Below, in pieces: positions 48,624-59,856 of a DNA stretch of 64,000 nt; the first letter of the stretch is position 1, and each line of letters begins with the position of its first letter. The notes beneath the pieces are model-generated. The model did no database searches. It had not been told where the DNA came from and saw only the letters and a program-made list of their open reading frames with translations. Source of the DNA: Strigamia acuminata (taxonomy: Eukaryota > Arthropoda > Chilopoda > Geophilomorpha > Linotaeniidae). Position numbers and translations under genes: made by a program. The stretch is taken from NCBI GenBank assembly GCA_949358305.1, contig OX442315.1:12924427-12988426 (forward strand), read 5' to 3'.

Positions 48624-51600
48624 CAACAATTAAAAAATCTGACATTGTTTCCACACAAGTGCTACACGAAGAAATTCTGTAGACTCCGCCGACTCAATCG
48701 AGTCATAGGTGGTAATAATTTGCACAATATTACTTTAGGTAATAATAAAGATGATCCTCGAATGAAGATCACAATTGGTGGGCTCACCTACAACGCGCTC
48801 ATGGATACAGGAGCATCTCAATGTTACATTGGGGAACAACTCTTGTCTGAAACTCAGGCTTTGCCAGAATTTTTGCAAGAGGCCCCCAGAAATATGATGG
48901 TTAATGCTGTAGGCGTAGCACACAAGCCTGTCGGACAAATAACTTTGTGCGTACAATGGGCTGATGAATTTACACCAATGAATTTCATCGTTTTAGCAAA
49001 ACGAGTTTGTGGCTTGATACTTGGTCACAATTTCATGCGCAGACAGAAAATTAGTCCGCATCCACATTTACAAGAGTTCTCTTGTGCAGATAAACCTAAT
49101 TGGTCCGCTCCTTATGAATCGGAGGAAGCCAATTTGGCTCTCGCCCCGTTAAATCGAATTACTTTCGATTATTTAGGACTGTCGTCCACTCTCAACTCGA
49201 TTGAGTTAACAGACACCCCTGTATTAACTTGGGATGAAAAATTAGTTGAGGAGAGCGACTGCACTCCAGAACAAAGACTAGCACTTCGCGAAGTGGTTAA
49301 CTCGATACCGAATGTATTTTGTGATCAAGTTGGGTGCACTAACGTGACCCAACATCGTATTAAGTTCAAAGAAGGGCATTCATTGCCCAAAATGCAGTAT
49401 AGAATGTATAACCCGGCCAAGAGAGCCATTATGACCAAACTAGCTGCAGAATTGGAACAGGATGGACTCATTGAAAAGGCCAAAGGGCCCTTCATAAGTC
49501 ATCCCGTCATTGTTGCGAAGCCTGACGGCTCGTATAGGATGTGCATTGACTACCGGTGGCTAAATGCCATCACTGAAGTCGAAGTAATACAAATGCCAAG
49601 TATTGACCTTTTGTTGCATAATACTGGTCCGGCAAAGTATTTTACGTCTATTGACCTTGTTAAAGGTTACTACCAAGTCGAAATGTGTAAGGAAGATCGT
49701 CCAAAAACGGCGTTTTATACGCCAAACGGCCCTTATCAATTTGTGCGAATGCCGTTCGGCCTTTGCAATGCGCCTTGTACTTTCCAGCGTCTGATGGAAG
49801 GCATTTTAGGCTCAGCTTTACAAGACTACGCGTTAGTTTATTTGGATGACGTAATTGTATATTCAGATAATTGGGATGATCATCTCAAACATGTTCGAGA
49901 TGTTTTGGAAAGGCTTAACCAAGCCAACATGACAATAAATAAAGCAAAATCTCGTTTTGGGCGTACAGAATTAAAATTCTTGGGCCACTGGATTAAACCC
50001 GAAGGTCTCTTCGGTGATCCCGATAAAATATCGGCGATCATGAAATTTCCCACCCCCACGTGTGCTAAAGACATTCAGCGCTTTCACGGCATGACTAACT
50101 TCTTCAGGAAGTTTGTTCCAAATCACGGAACTATTGCCGCACCATACACACGTATGATGAATGAGAAAACTCCATTTGAATGGGGAGATGAGCAGACAGA
50201 AGCGTTTAATAAAATTAAAGAGCTACTTTGTGGCGACAATTGTCTACACAAACCAGATATGACTTTGCCATTTGTTGTCATGACTGACGCTTCACATGAA
50301 GGCTTAGGAGCTGTCCTTTGCCAAGACGTCGATATATTCGATGAAAAGAAGCAGAAAAACATTTCTGTACCCAGACCTGTAGCTTATGCAAGCAGAGTTT
50401 TACGTGGAGCGGAGAAGCGTTATACAACGCCGGAACTCGAATGTCTCGCAGTCGTGTGGGCTATTGATCGATTTAAACCATATCTCGAATATGGTACATT
50501 CACTTTAGAGTCAGATGCAGAAGCACTGAAATGGTTGATGCGAACGCCTGAACCATCTGGGAAATTTGGCCGATGGGCCTTAAGAATCCAATGTGGAAAT
50601 TTTAAAATTGTTTTTCGAAAAGGTGCTGCTAACCAAGTTGCAGATGCACTTTCTAGAGCCCCACTAACAGAGGAAGACATTCCTCTTCGTGATCATGTGG
50701 AACCTGTTGAAATTAAACAATACTGGCCTGAGTGGGACGGAAATCCTTCTGTTTCATTAAATCGTGCCCCGGAGAAACGAGAATATTTGGCTAGTGTGCG
50801 TTCCTATTTTTCAGAAAATTCTAAAGAATGTTCTGAAGAAAAGGAGGGGGAGGAAGTACAAGAAACCTTGTACAGTGCGTTGACTGAAGTACTTAAAGAA
50901 GTCCCTCCTACAAGGAGAGAAATAATAGATGCTCAGTTACTAGATATTGAATGCAAACGCATTCGAGAATATTTATTGAATGACAAGGTTGTTGGGATAC
51001 CACAATCTGAAATAAAAGAATGGAAAAACAAAGTCAAAAACTATTGTTTGGACAAAAAAGAAGTTGATGGTGATCAAATGATCATCTATTTTAACCCGTC
51101 GTTCGAAGAGGAATTAAACGATTCGGGAAATGGCTTTAAAGCCGTTGTACCCAGTTCACTCGTAAAACGAGTACTCTTCGCTTGTCACGGCCACCCCCTA
51201 AGCGGTCACGCTGGGATGAGTAAGACGCTGGAGAAAACACGTTTAATATATTTCTGGCCTGGTATGAGTAGAAGTGTCAGGAACTACGTCAAAAGCTGCG
51301 CGCACTGTGCTCAGTACAAGCCTATTCAACAGAAAAGGCACGCGGCTCCTTACACACCACACAACATGACCAATCCTTGGGAATGTATTAACATGGACTT
51401 GATGGGCCCAAAACCCGCGGGAAGGTCCCAAAACCAGTATATTTTTGTCATTATTGACAATTGTACCAAGTTCGTTGAAATTACGGCTTTGACCAAAGCC
51501 ACGAGCGCTAACTGCGTTCAAGAATTAAGATCTGTTACAAACAGATGGGGACACCCCAAAAAGATTGTGAGCGATAACGGAAAACAATTTGTTTCCGATA

Positions 51601-52676
51601 TTTACAATGAGTATTGCGAAATGTACAACATTCGCCCGTCTCATACGAGCACGTATCATGCCCAGGCGAACCCGACAGAGCGAGCCAATAGAGATATAAA
51701 GACGATGCTGGCCCTGTACACAGATGTGCACACGCAATGGCCACGATATTTAGACGAATTCGCGTTCGCGATGAGAAATAATGTCTCAGCGGCAACGGGC
51801 TCAAGCCCGATGTTACTGAACACGGGACGAATCGTAACATTACCTTTCGATCCAAGGATTATCAAACATGCCAATCCATTTGACAAAGAAAACCCAGAAA
51901 AATATGTCAGAGTACTATTGGATGTATTGCGCAGATCGCATCAAGAGATGCATCGTAGAATTCAACTGAATTTTGAGCGGCATAGAAAAATACACGAACA
52001 AAAGTTCGTAATTACGGAGTTCGAAGTTGGAGATTTAGTTTGGAAACAAACTCACATTCTCTCGTGCGCAGATAAAAATATTTCTGCTGGTTTCGTGGAG
52101 AAAAGAGATGGCCCGTGGGAGATTACTAAAGTACTTCCAGGCGGAGCGTATAAATTACGCAAATTATCTGATGGTTCGATCGAAAAATCAGTGAACATTA
52201 AAGCGTTGTACCCCTATACGCCTTCGTACCCGATTGAGACTTGGAAAGTAGGACAAAAGTCCGCCTCTTACTCGCCTCAAGAAAATCCTAAATGGATGGA
52301 CGAAAGTAATCAACTTCCGGATGCTGAGGAAATGGAATTAATTCCTGAAACTTCCTCAGAAATTCCAATGGAATTATCCGACTCAACTTCAGTGCAGATT
52401 GACAAGTCTGCGCCCTCAAAGTCTAAACATAGACATAGACAACGCTTAACTGCTATGGAAAGGAAAGCGGCGTTGAAAAGAGGTGAAACTCCAAAGAAAC
52501 CACCTCGAAAACCCCGCAAACCCCAACCGGTAGTTCCGCGAACTAGCCTTCGTCCTCGACGAGAGCGAAGGCCAAATCCTAAATATGCAGATGAAAATTT
52601 CGTACGAAACATCACTGCAGTATTTAAAAAACCATATCAACAACGAGGAAAAGCCTCAAAGTTCTGTTGGAATTGA
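48624..52676 (+). CDS. pol: E3 Pol polyprotein (protease, RT, RNase H, integrase)
   Basis: About 1350 codons; the frame is open from 48624 and has no ATG near its start, as expected for a Gag-Pol fusion. Protease (MDTGASQCY), RT (CIDYRWLN; YLDD), RNase H (TDASHEGLGA), integrase HHCC finger (H..H..CAHC), catalytic Asp in NMDLMGP, Asp in SDNGKQF, Glu in NPTERAN, then a KRDGPW GPY/F-type module and a basic, Lys/Pro/Arg-rich tail. The pol frame equals the gag frame, not -1, so a further +1 change is needed between 48624 and 48680. An A6 run at 48632-48637 is a likely site of an indel. Confidence 0.95.
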   Translation, partial: QQLKNLTLFPHKCYTKKFCRLRRLNRVIGGNNLHNITLGNNKDDPRMKITIGGLTYNALMDTGASQCYIGEQLLSETQALPEFLQEAPRNMMVNAVGVAHKPVGQITLCVQWADEFTPMNFIVLAKRVCGLILGHNFMRRQKISPHPHLQEFSCADKPNWSAPYESEEANLALAPLNRITFDYLGLSSTLNSIELTDTPVLTWDEKLVEESDCTPEQRLALREVVNSIPNVFCDQVGCTNVTQHRIKFKEGHSLPKMQYRMYNPAKRAIMTKLAAELEQDGLIEKAKGPFISHPVIVAKPDGSYRMCIDYRWLNAITEVEVIQMPSIDLLLHNTGPAKYFTSIDLVKGYYQVEMCKEDRPKTAFYTPNGPYQFVRMPFGLCNAPCTFQRLMEGILGSALQDYALVYLDDVIVYSDNWDDHLKHVRDVLERLNQANMTINKAKSRFGRTELKFLGHWIKPEGLFGDPDKISAIMKFPTPTCAKDIQRFHGMTNFFRKFVPNHGTIAAPYTRMMNEKTPFEWGDEQTEAFNKIKELLCGDNCLHKPDMTLPFVVMTDASHEGLGAVLCQDVDIFDEKKQKNISVPRPVAYASRVLRGAEKRYTTPELECLAVVWAIDRFKPYLEYGTFTLESDAEALKWLMRTPEPSGKFGRWALRIQCGNFKIVFRKGAANQVADALSRAPLTEEDIPLRDHVEPVEIKQYWPEWDGNPSVSLNRAPEKREYLASVRSYFSENSKECSEEKEGEEVQETLYSALTEVLKEVPPTRREIIDAQLLDIECKRIREYLLNDKVVGIPQSEIKEWKNKVKNYCLDKKEVDGDQMIIYFNPSFEEELNDSGNGFKAVVPSSLVKRVLFACHGHPLSGHAGMSKTLEKTRLIYFWPGMSRSVRNYVKSCAHCAQYKPIQQKRHAAPYTPHNMTNPWECINMDLMGPKPAGRSQNQYIFVIIDNCTKFVEITALTKATSANCVQELRSVTNRWGHPKKIVSDNGKQFVSDIYNEYCEMYNIRPSHTSTYHAQANPTERANRDIKTMLALYTDVHTQWPRYLDEFAFAMRNNVSAATGSSPMLLNTGRIVTLPFDPRIIKHANPFDKENPEKYVRVLLDVLRRSHQEMHRRIQLNFERHRKIHEQKFVITEFEVGDLVWKQTHILSCADKNISAGFVEKRDGPWEITKVLPGGAYKLRKLSDGSIEKSVNIKALYPYTPSYPIETWKVGQKSASYSPQENPKWMDESNQLPDAEEMELIPETSSEIPMELSDSTSVQIDKSAPSKSKHRHRQRLTAMERKAALKRGETPKKPPRKPRKPQPVVPRTSLRPRRERRPNPKYADENFVRNITAVFKKPYQQRGKASKFCWN

Positions 52677-53115
52677 TAAGTTTTATTCAAAACTTGAAGA
52701 CTGTAATTATTTACATGTCTGACAGGTGTAGTGATTTATAATCTCAACACCGGGGGACAAGATATTACGATATTTATTGAAATTTATATTAAAATATGAA
52801 TTTGTTGCGATGAATTAAATATTCGATAGAATATTTTAATTTTTGGTCGTATTTACATGTATTTTAACCAAAATACAGAGAATTACTTTGAAAAGTGATA
52901 ATCTCGCGTAATTACGAAGGTACGAGACTTACGAGGTGTGATTAAACCTCGAACCCGACAATTAATAGGGAATAAAATTCCCAGGGTTCATTGCACACAA
53001 ACACTTCGTAATACACACGGATACTAGTGACTTCGTCCCTTCGACCCGTCTTCACTTTTCGACTCGAGAATTTTCGACGCTAATTCATTTAGCCGACTTC
53101 AAACCAGGAAAACTA
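52677..53115 (+). other. E3 spacer after pol, up to E4
   Basis: Non-coding, AT-rich, with palindromes such as AATATTC...GAATATT near 52829. Confidence 0.6.
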
Positions 53116-53120
53116 GCTCC

Positions 53121-53585
53121 TGATGAGATTGTAGGCGCCGGACATCAGGAAAATAGAGCTGAGACATGATTTAATGGGTGCGGGAACTCGCATTGCGCGA
53201 CCGCCATCTTTAATCGTCACGAACCACAGTAAAAACGACTGCTTTGAGGCTAGCCGCCCTCAAAGTATGAATACAAGCTTACAATAGAACAAATCATTGT
53301 TAGCAAGCAATGATTTGTCCTTTACATGATAAACAATAAGGGAGGAGCAAATAAGCGATAAACAACTCAAAAGCAATGGAAAAACTAAACGAATATTGCT
53401 CATTTGAGCGGACGACGAGAAGGCACATCTTTACAAGTAAATAAACTAGTTGCGGCACATAACAAGCAGGGTAAAAATCAGGATCAACTAGTTTAACTAA
53501 GTCACAGCAAAGTAAAGACATGCACGTTGCATTTAGCCATAAATATGCAACTAATAAATCTCAAACAGTTGGGCATATCCCAACA
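53121..53585 (-). repeat. E4 3' LTR
   Basis: 465 bp, TG...CA on the minus strand. Carries a CTTTGAGG.../CCTCAAAG hairpin near 53243-53266 and TCATTG/CAATGA near 53293-53312. Confidence 0.93.
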
Positions 53586-53602
53586 AATCCCCCTTTGCGC
53601 AA

Positions 53603-56600
53603 CTATTTGACTGCAACAAAAATATGCTCACAGAGCTGACATAATCTGGGGCGCGGCAACCATTTTGTCATCAAATCCGCGATGTTCAATTCGCCAGGCA
53701 CATGTTTAATACTAAACACGCCTTTTTCATACCAATCACGAAGAAAGTGCAATTTAACATCTATATGTTTATTTGCACGGTTCTCGATCTTGTTTTTCGC
53801 ATAATTGATTGCCGGCATGCTATCGGCGTAGACGCAAGGGACATTTCGGTTGAAACACAAGATGATATCGGCTTCGTACAGGCGTTCAAGCCATATCACT
53901 TCTCTCACGCCATCGACAACTGCGAGAAATTCGCTTTCCATTATACTCAATGAAGTCATGGATTGTTTTCGACAATTCCATGAAATCGGAACCCCTCCTA
54001 AATAAACTATGTGGCCACCAAAGCTTCTCCTACTGTCTTGATCCAAGGCAAAGGACGCGTCGGTGTAAACCGTTAAATTATTGTTCTTACAATTTGCCAG
54101 GTTGATAACATAGTTGGGGGTATTCGCCAGATATCTCAACACTTGTATTAGCATTTTAACATGCCTGTTAGAATGGGTCTCATTGTATTGAGATAATACA
54201 ATAACGCTGAAGAGAATATCTGGACGCGTTCTATTCGCGATAAAGAGTAAACTCCCTACTAGGGACCTGTATGGGAACGTCGAGTTTATTTGTTCACCCG
54301 GTTGTACCTTCTGTATCATGGTACCGACTGTGACTGGGATTTTAATTTTATGGCACGGATCAATGTCGTATTTCTCGACTAATTTCGCAATATAACTCTT
54401 TTGATGTACTAAAATGTCCCCATTTTTCCTTTCAAAATGAATCCCTAATAAAAGAGTCACCGGTCCAAGGTTGACAATTTCAAAGCTCTCTTGAATCCAC
54501 TCGATGATACATTGTTCAACGAAAGCATCACGACTAAACAAAACAATGTCGTCCACGTAAAACAAAAGTACGGCATCTGAGCCGTAATTATATACGCAAT
54601 TCAGTCCTAAGACTGGAGTAAATCCTATTTCCAGTAATCGTTCGTGGAGCTTGAAATACCACATCCTTCCGGACTGGTGAAGTCCGTATAAGGATTTGAC
54701 TAGACGCCAACACTTGTGTTGGTTCTCCTTGGTCCGGAAGCCCTTGGGGATATTAATGTATTGTGGCACATCAAGGTCTCCGTACAAGTACGCAGACTTG
54801 ATGTCGAGATGTGTATCTCGCCAGCCTTGCAGAACCACAAGAGAACAAAAGAATATAAGCACGAGAACAAAGTTGACCACTGGTGAAAATATCTCAGTGA
54901 AGTCAACTCCCTCCTTCTGCCCAAAACCTTGCGCAACTAAACGTGCTCTCCAACGCTTAATTGCCCCAATGTAGTCACGCTTGATTTTGTAAATCCATTT
55001 TGTTCCCAGTAAATTCATCCCCTCGGTTTTATCAACTTCCTCGTAAACTTTCCTGTCATTAAAGATATTAATCTCATCATCCATGGCATCCTGCCAGTCG
55101 GATTTATTGGGGTTGGACATAGCTTCTTCGAAAGTATCCGGCTCGACGGATGCATGACCGGCGAACCCAACGGTCTCATCTGTTGCCTTAAAGTCGAAAC
55201 AACCCCCATCGTACTGATAGTTTTCCTCTTTGCACCATCGTACAACATCAATCCGACTGCGGATTCTATCGCCAAGTGGTGTTATGTAGATTACATCTAC
55301 CTGGCCAGCAGTTTCACCACTCTGCCTAACGGTTTCTCTCCGCTGCCATTGTGTCATATCTAAAATTTTTAACTTCTCGGGAGCAGCTGCACGCTGTTTC
55401 ACTGTGTCCCCCTTTAACTTAACACCCCGTGGTGGGTTCCTCCTAACTGGTGGGGGGGTGAGAGTCGGATTTGGAAGCCGAACTTCCACTTGTTGCTCCT
55501 CCTCTTCTTCGATCCCACCAACAGCTTGAGCGATTTCTTCCACAGCTTCAGGCTCGACCGCCTGTTGGACTAATTGGGGATTCGGAATCGCATGTTTCGG
55601 GGCCTGAAACAACTGCTGTATGACAGGGGGCACCTGTTGCTGTTGTACAGCAGGTAGGATCTCATCATCTGAATCTTCATCCCATGATGCCGCTACAAAA
55701 TCTGGCTCACGTGGGATGGAATTTGATTGCACCGATTCATGCCAAAAAACATTTTCATTAATCTTTACATGCTTTGAAGCAATCACTTGGTTGGACTTGG
55801 GGTCCCAAACTCGATACCCACGCGTCTTAATTGCGTAACCGACTAGGGCCCCAGGCCATGCCCTTTCTTCCAACTTGCTTCTCCTTGTTTGCGAAGGAAT
55901 GTGCACGAAAACTTTAGAACCGATACATCTTAGATGTCTCAACGACATTTTCTTGTTATGAAACAAGTTGTAAGGGGTTTTCCCACTCAAGCTTGCATGT
56001 GGGAATCTATTTTTAAGATAGACAACTGTCACGGCTAATTCTGCCCACAAACCCTTTGGAAAATTGTTTTCGAAAAGCATGGCTCTAATTCCCCCAACAA
56101 TTGTTCTGTTTGCTCTTTCGGCCACGGAATTCATTTCTGGGGAGTAGGGGTTTGTTTGGATGCACTTAAGCCCAATAGAAGCCGCATAGTCATCCCACTT
56201 TTTCGACACAAACTCCCCGCCGTTGTCTGTCTTGATGCATTTGACCTTTTTCCCGGTGCTGCGCTCAACTTGTGTTTGCCATCGTTTGAAGCGCTCAAAT
56301 GTATCCCCCTTATTCTTGATAATTTCCACCCACATGAAACGCGAATAATCATCTACAATTATTAGGTAATAGCTGGCCCCTCCCAAAGATTTAAAAGGCT
56401 GGGGGCCCCACAGATCCATGTGGATTACTTCCAAAATTCCCTTTGTAGAAATTTCCGGGATTGGGGAAAAGGTTGCCCTAGTGCTCTTTGCCTTCGAACA
56501 CGCGTCACAGGGTGAAAGTTCTTTGTCGGAGAGTTTAACTCCGAAAATATCCGGTGAAATTTCCATTTTTGCAATCCCACTTGCGTTAAAATGGCCCATT

Positions 56601-58276
56601 CTGGAGTGCCAAATGTCCATTGGCTGTGGTTTCACTTTGATCTTTTCGATTTTTCCCCCATTCGAATTATTTTGCCCGTTAGTATCATTTAAATCGCTTT
56701 TCTTAAGATTTGACGCATTTACTAGCGCATTTACGCTCACTTGCTGCTTCGCTGCAGTCTGCACTGCGCCACTCAATGTGTTTAGTAATGCTGCCTTAAA
56801 ATCTACTGTTTTTAGTAAAGGATTAATGACACTTTCACTTTTTACAACATTTTTGACCGAATTTCCACCCACCGCTGCACTCTGTTGCGCAGAAGGTGCA
56901 GTTGTGTTCACAATATTGGCCTCTATTTTGCAGTTAACTTTGTACATCCGATCATTAGTTTTATCTGCAACAAGGAAAGGCTCACCAATTCGGTCTCTAA
57001 ACATGGTCAACTTTCCATTTTTGATAAAAGTTGTGAAACCAGCTTCATCTGTCCGGCCCAGCGATAAGAGATTTTTCTTAAAATTTGGCGCAAAATACAC
57101 ATTTTGCAGTGTGATTTCCCTACATCTGCCTGCATAACAAGATGTAATCAACACGTTTCCAATGCCCTCGATTTTAGACTTCCCTTCCCCCTGCTGGACA
57201 CTATAGCCGGACAGTGGCTTGAAGGTCACGAACCAACTTCTATTAAATGAAAAGTGATCTGTCGCACCGGTATCTATGTACCAGTGCGGATCAAAGTCGC
57301 AATGTGACATCAAAGACAATGGTGGTGACAAGGTGACTTCCTCTTCAGTTTGGTGAACTGCCGCTGAAAACATTGTCAAGGGCTCATCAAAAATGTCAAC
57401 TTGTCCCAAATTGGCCTTTTTGGTCTTTCCACCACGGCCACGTCCTCGTGCAGTGCCTTTTGCTAGCTGTGCAGAGGTGCCACCTCGTTGGCTTTGCATA
57501 TTCGCTTGTTGTTTGGGCGGTGACGGGCATTCTCTCGCGAAGTGACCAGTGCCGCCACAGGAAAAACAAGTCCGAGGTGTAAATGGCTGATTTCCGCCTT
57601 TTCCGCGTTGGAATCGCCCTTTTCCAAAGAATGCGCCTGCATTATCAGTGGAATCCTGTGTACGCATACCATAGGAGTCTGAAGCTTCAAATAAACGATT
57701 ATACTCTCCTAATAATCGGTCTTTCACTTTTGCAGGGGTGAAGTCCAAATCCTCCCAGTGATACATTATTTGTTTTATAGTCTCATAAGTTGTAGGGAGG
57801 AAATCCATGTATTGGAATGCAATTTCCTCATCCGTCGGTATTACTTTGACATTCGCGAGTTCCGCGACTTTTCTGTCGACACGGGCCAGAAAACACATCA
57901 TCTCCTCATTGTCCATTAGATGCATTTGCAGGAACTCGCGCCTCAATCTGCCTTTCCGGGCGCGTGTGGTGGGCTGGTAAGCATCTCGGATTGCTTCCCA
58001 CGCTCCTTTAGAAGTATCTTTGGCAACGGCCACGAGCTGTTGCGCTTCTTCGCAACTCAAGCATATCGTGGACCATGCTCGCTTCTCACGCACTCTAAAA
58101 TCCCGTTTCTCTTTGGCTGTGGCGTTGGGACCCGGCGCGGTCTCGTCGCCCGTCATGTGGTCCCACACGCCTTGCTGGGATAACAACAACTTCGCACCAA
58201 TCGCCCATTGTGCATAATTTGTCCCATTTAGTTTTTTGATTGACTTATAATCGTCGCATTTCTCCTCCGACGCCAT
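53603..58276 (-). CDS. gag-pol: E4 Gag-Pol polyprotein (Ty1/copia)
   Basis: 1557 codons from the ATG at 58276, uninterrupted. Gag with the copia-type N-terminus (LNGTNYAQWA) and a CCHC knuckle (CFSCGGTGHFAREC, about residue 237); protease (WYIDTGATDH, about 332); integrase with H..H..CDAC finger, Asp in HMDLWGP, Asp in KTDNGGEF, Glu in VAERANRT (about 580-760); reverse transcriptase (GTKWIYKIK...RLVAQGF, FYVDDIVLFS); RNase H (YTDASFALD, MESEFLAV). Integrase before RT defines Ty1/copia. All catalytic residues seen, so it may be active. Confidence 0.97.
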   Translation of the reverse strand: MASEEKCDDYKSIKKLNGTNYAQWAIGAKLLLSQQGVWDHMTGDETAPGPNATAKEKRDFRVREKRAWSTICLSCEEAQQLVAVAKDTSKGAWEAIRDAYQPTTRARKGRLRREFLQMHLMDNEEMMCFLARVDRKVAELANVKVIPTDEEIAFQYMDFLPTTYETIKQIMYHWEDLDFTPAKVKDRLLGEYNRLFEASDSYGMRTQDSTDNAGAFFGKGRFQRGKGGNQPFTPRTCFSCGGTGHFARECPSPPKQQANMQSQRGGTSAQLAKGTARGRGRGGKTKKANLGQVDIFDEPLTMFSAAVHQTEEEVTLSPPLSLMSHCDFDPHWYIDTGATDHFSFNRSWFVTFKPLSGYSVQQGEGKSKIEGIGNVLITSCYAGRCREITLQNVYFAPNFKKNLLSLGRTDEAGFTTFIKNGKLTMFRDRIGEPFLVADKTNDRMYKVNCKIEANIVNTTAPSAQQSAAVGGNSVKNVVKSESVINPLLKTVDFKAALLNTLSGAVQTAAKQQVSVNALVNASNLKKSDLNDTNGQNNSNGGKIEKIKVKPQPMDIWHSRMGHFNASGIAKMEISPDIFGVKLSDKELSPCDACSKAKSTRATFSPIPEISTKGILEVIHMDLWGPQPFKSLGGASYYLIIVDDYSRFMWVEIIKNKGDTFERFKRWQTQVERSTGKKVKCIKTDNGGEFVSKKWDDYAASIGLKCIQTNPYSPEMNSVAERANRTIVGGIRAMLFENNFPKGLWAELAVTVVYLKNRFPHASLSGKTPYNLFHNKKMSLRHLRCIGSKVFVHIPSQTRRSKLEERAWPGALVGYAIKTRGYRVWDPKSNQVIASKHVKINENVFWHESVQSNSIPREPDFVAASWDEDSDDEILPAVQQQQVPPVIQQLFQAPKHAIPNPQLVQQAVEPEAVEEIAQAVGGIEEEEEQQVEVRLPNPTLTPPPVRRNPPRGVKLKGDTVKQRAAAPEKLKILDMTQWQRRETVRQSGETAGQVDVIYITPLGDRIRSRIDVVRWCKEENYQYDGGCFDFKATDETVGFAGHASVEPDTFEEAMSNPNKSDWQDAMDDEINIFNDRKVYEEVDKTEGMNLLGTKWIYKIKRDYIGAIKRWRARLVAQGFGQKEGVDFTEIFSPVVNFVLVLIFFCSLVVLQGWRDTHLDIKSAYLYGDLDVPQYINIPKGFRTKENQHKCWRLVKSLYGLHQSGRMWYFKLHERLLEIGFTPVLGLNCVYNYGSDAVLLFYVDDIVLFSRDAFVEQCIIEWIQESFEIVNLGPVTLLLGIHFERKNGDILVHQKSYIAKLVEKYDIDPCHKIKIPVTVGTMIQKVQPGEQINSTFPYRSLVGSLLFIANRTRPDILFSVIVLSQYNETHSNRHVKMLIQVLRYLANTPNYVINLANCKNNNLTVYTDASFALDQDSRRSFGGHIVYLGGVPISWNCRKQSMTSLSIMESEFLAVVDGVREVIWLERLYEADIILCFNRNVPCVYADSMPAINYAKNKIENRANKHIDVKLHFLRDWYEKGVFSIKHVPGELNIADLMTKWLPRPRLCQLCEHIFVAVK

Positions 58277-59364
58277 ATCTAGTCGATTCGTCGCGAAGAT
58301 TACACTTTATCACTAAATAAATCGTCGCACACACCAAATGAAGCACAAAACACACTCTTTACGCTTTTATAAATGGCGTAAACCCCCAAAAGGTTTAGGC
58401 GAAAAATTATACAGTCTCCCTTGGACAAATCTCACTAAGTGAGATGCAAAACTTTACGTAGTATCTCCCGAGTTCCGACCGGACTCCTAGGACCGCGGGA
58501 CACTCGGTGGCCAGAGAAAGCCTACGCAAAAATACAATTCCACTACGCGACTGCGTAAAGGGTGGAAAGGATACTACAAGACCCCCAAACAAAACCTTAA
58601 ACTTATTAACAATGAATTTCGACAACTTAAAACTAAATAATAGTTGGCAAGGTGAAAATCCGTTGTTTTGCGGGTTGGTTTGCGTCGCAAAAATTCCCTC
58701 GTTGATCCCACGTCGTGAAATCGATGCACGTCGACTCAACGTGCTCGTCCGCACCTTCGTAGGATGTGCTCCGTGCACAAAACCTCGGGAAAATGCCAGC
58801 GCGTACGTTTAACCCGCTAACTGGTCTTCTAGGTGCTCAAATAGCTGATGCCTGTGTGCAAATTTATGCCCACACAGGTCCTTACGTTGAAAATTATTCT
58901 CACACGTCGTTTTTCGTCTGCTTTGACGAAAAATCCGGCCGCCGTCGAAAAATCGATTCGCACGATGACTTCCGTGTTGATTTTCAACGAAAAACGGTCC
59001 AAAAATTACGTCGTTTCGACGTATTCTTTGTTGAATCGTGATGAGAGCGTGTGTCGATCCGTACACACGATTCTCTGCTGGCTTCACGGCCGTACGCGAT
59101 GAAGTCAAAAAAAAAAATGGCGCCGCAGAAGAAAAATCTTCTTTATATCGGCAAATGTGCTTATTTCGCACGAAAAAACGACAATTCTCACACTGTTTTG
59201 TTCCAAATTCGTTGGCGAATTGCCCGCACACGTTGTCAAAGCTCGTCCGCTTTGCTAAAATCCCGAAAACGGCGATACGTCTCTGCGACGATACCGACGA
59301 AGTCGCGATGTCCGTTCCTTCACAAAAATCGCCGCCAATTCATCACAAACGGTTGGCCGCGTCG
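58277..59364 (-). other. E4 5' leader
   Basis: About 1.1 kb between the primer-binding site and the Gag ATG. No coding evidence; a TCTCACTAAGTGAGA palindrome near 58428-58442. Confidence 0.6.
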
Positions 59365-59384
59365 TCAACCATCCTCTGCTACCA
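59365..59384 (-). promoter_or_regulatory. E4 primer-binding site, initiator tRNA-Met
   Basis: The minus strand reads TGGTAGCAGAGGATGGTTG, the complement of the 3' end of eukaryotic initiator tRNA-Met, the usual copia primer. Confidence 0.85.
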
Positions 59385-59386
59385 AA

Positions 59387-59851
59387 AGATGAGATTGTAG
59401 GCGCCGGACATCAGGAAAATAGAGCTGAGACATGATTTAATGGGTGCGGGAACTCGCATTGCGCGACCGCCATCTTTAATCGTCACGAACCACAGTAAAA
59501 ACGACTGCTTTGAGGCTAGCCGCCCTCAAAGTATGAATACAAGCTTACAATAGAACAAATCATTGTTAGCAAGCAATGATTTGTCCTTTACATGATAAAC
59601 AATAAGGGAGGAGCAAATAAGCGATAAACAACTCAAAAGCAATGGAAAAACTAAACGAATATTGCTCATTTGAGCGGACGACGAGAAGGCACATCTTTAC
59701 AAGTAAATAAACTAGTTGCGGCACATAACAAGCAGGGTAAAAATCAGGATCAACTAGTTTAACTAAGTCACAGCAAAGTAAAGACATGCACGTTGCATTT
59801 AGCCATAAATATGCAACTAATAAATCTCAAACAGTTGGGCATATCCCAACA
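59387..59851 (-). repeat. E4 5' LTR
   Basis: 465 bp; differs from the other copy at the innermost base (59387). Bounded on the right by GCTCC. Confidence 0.93.
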
Positions 59852-59856
59852 GCTCC

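Larger units (their letters stand above)
53121..59851 (-). mobile_element. E4: intact Ty1/copia retrotransposon nested in E3
   Basis: 6.7 kb, minus strand. Two 465-bp LTRs (53121-53585 is the 3' LTR, 59387-59851 the 5' LTR), essentially identical. Exact 5-bp duplication GCTCC (53116-53120, 59852-59856). One uninterrupted Gag-Pol ORF. Purine tract AAAGGGGGATT (minus strand) beside the 3' LTR. It splits the non-coding part of E3 between pol and the third ORF, so it need not have destroyed any E3 ORF. Confidence 0.96.

Noticed and set aside
58507-59400. Several 80-140 codon ORFs in the E4 leader
   Set aside because: Overlapping frames on both strands without domains; the region is the untranslated leader between primer-binding site and Gag.
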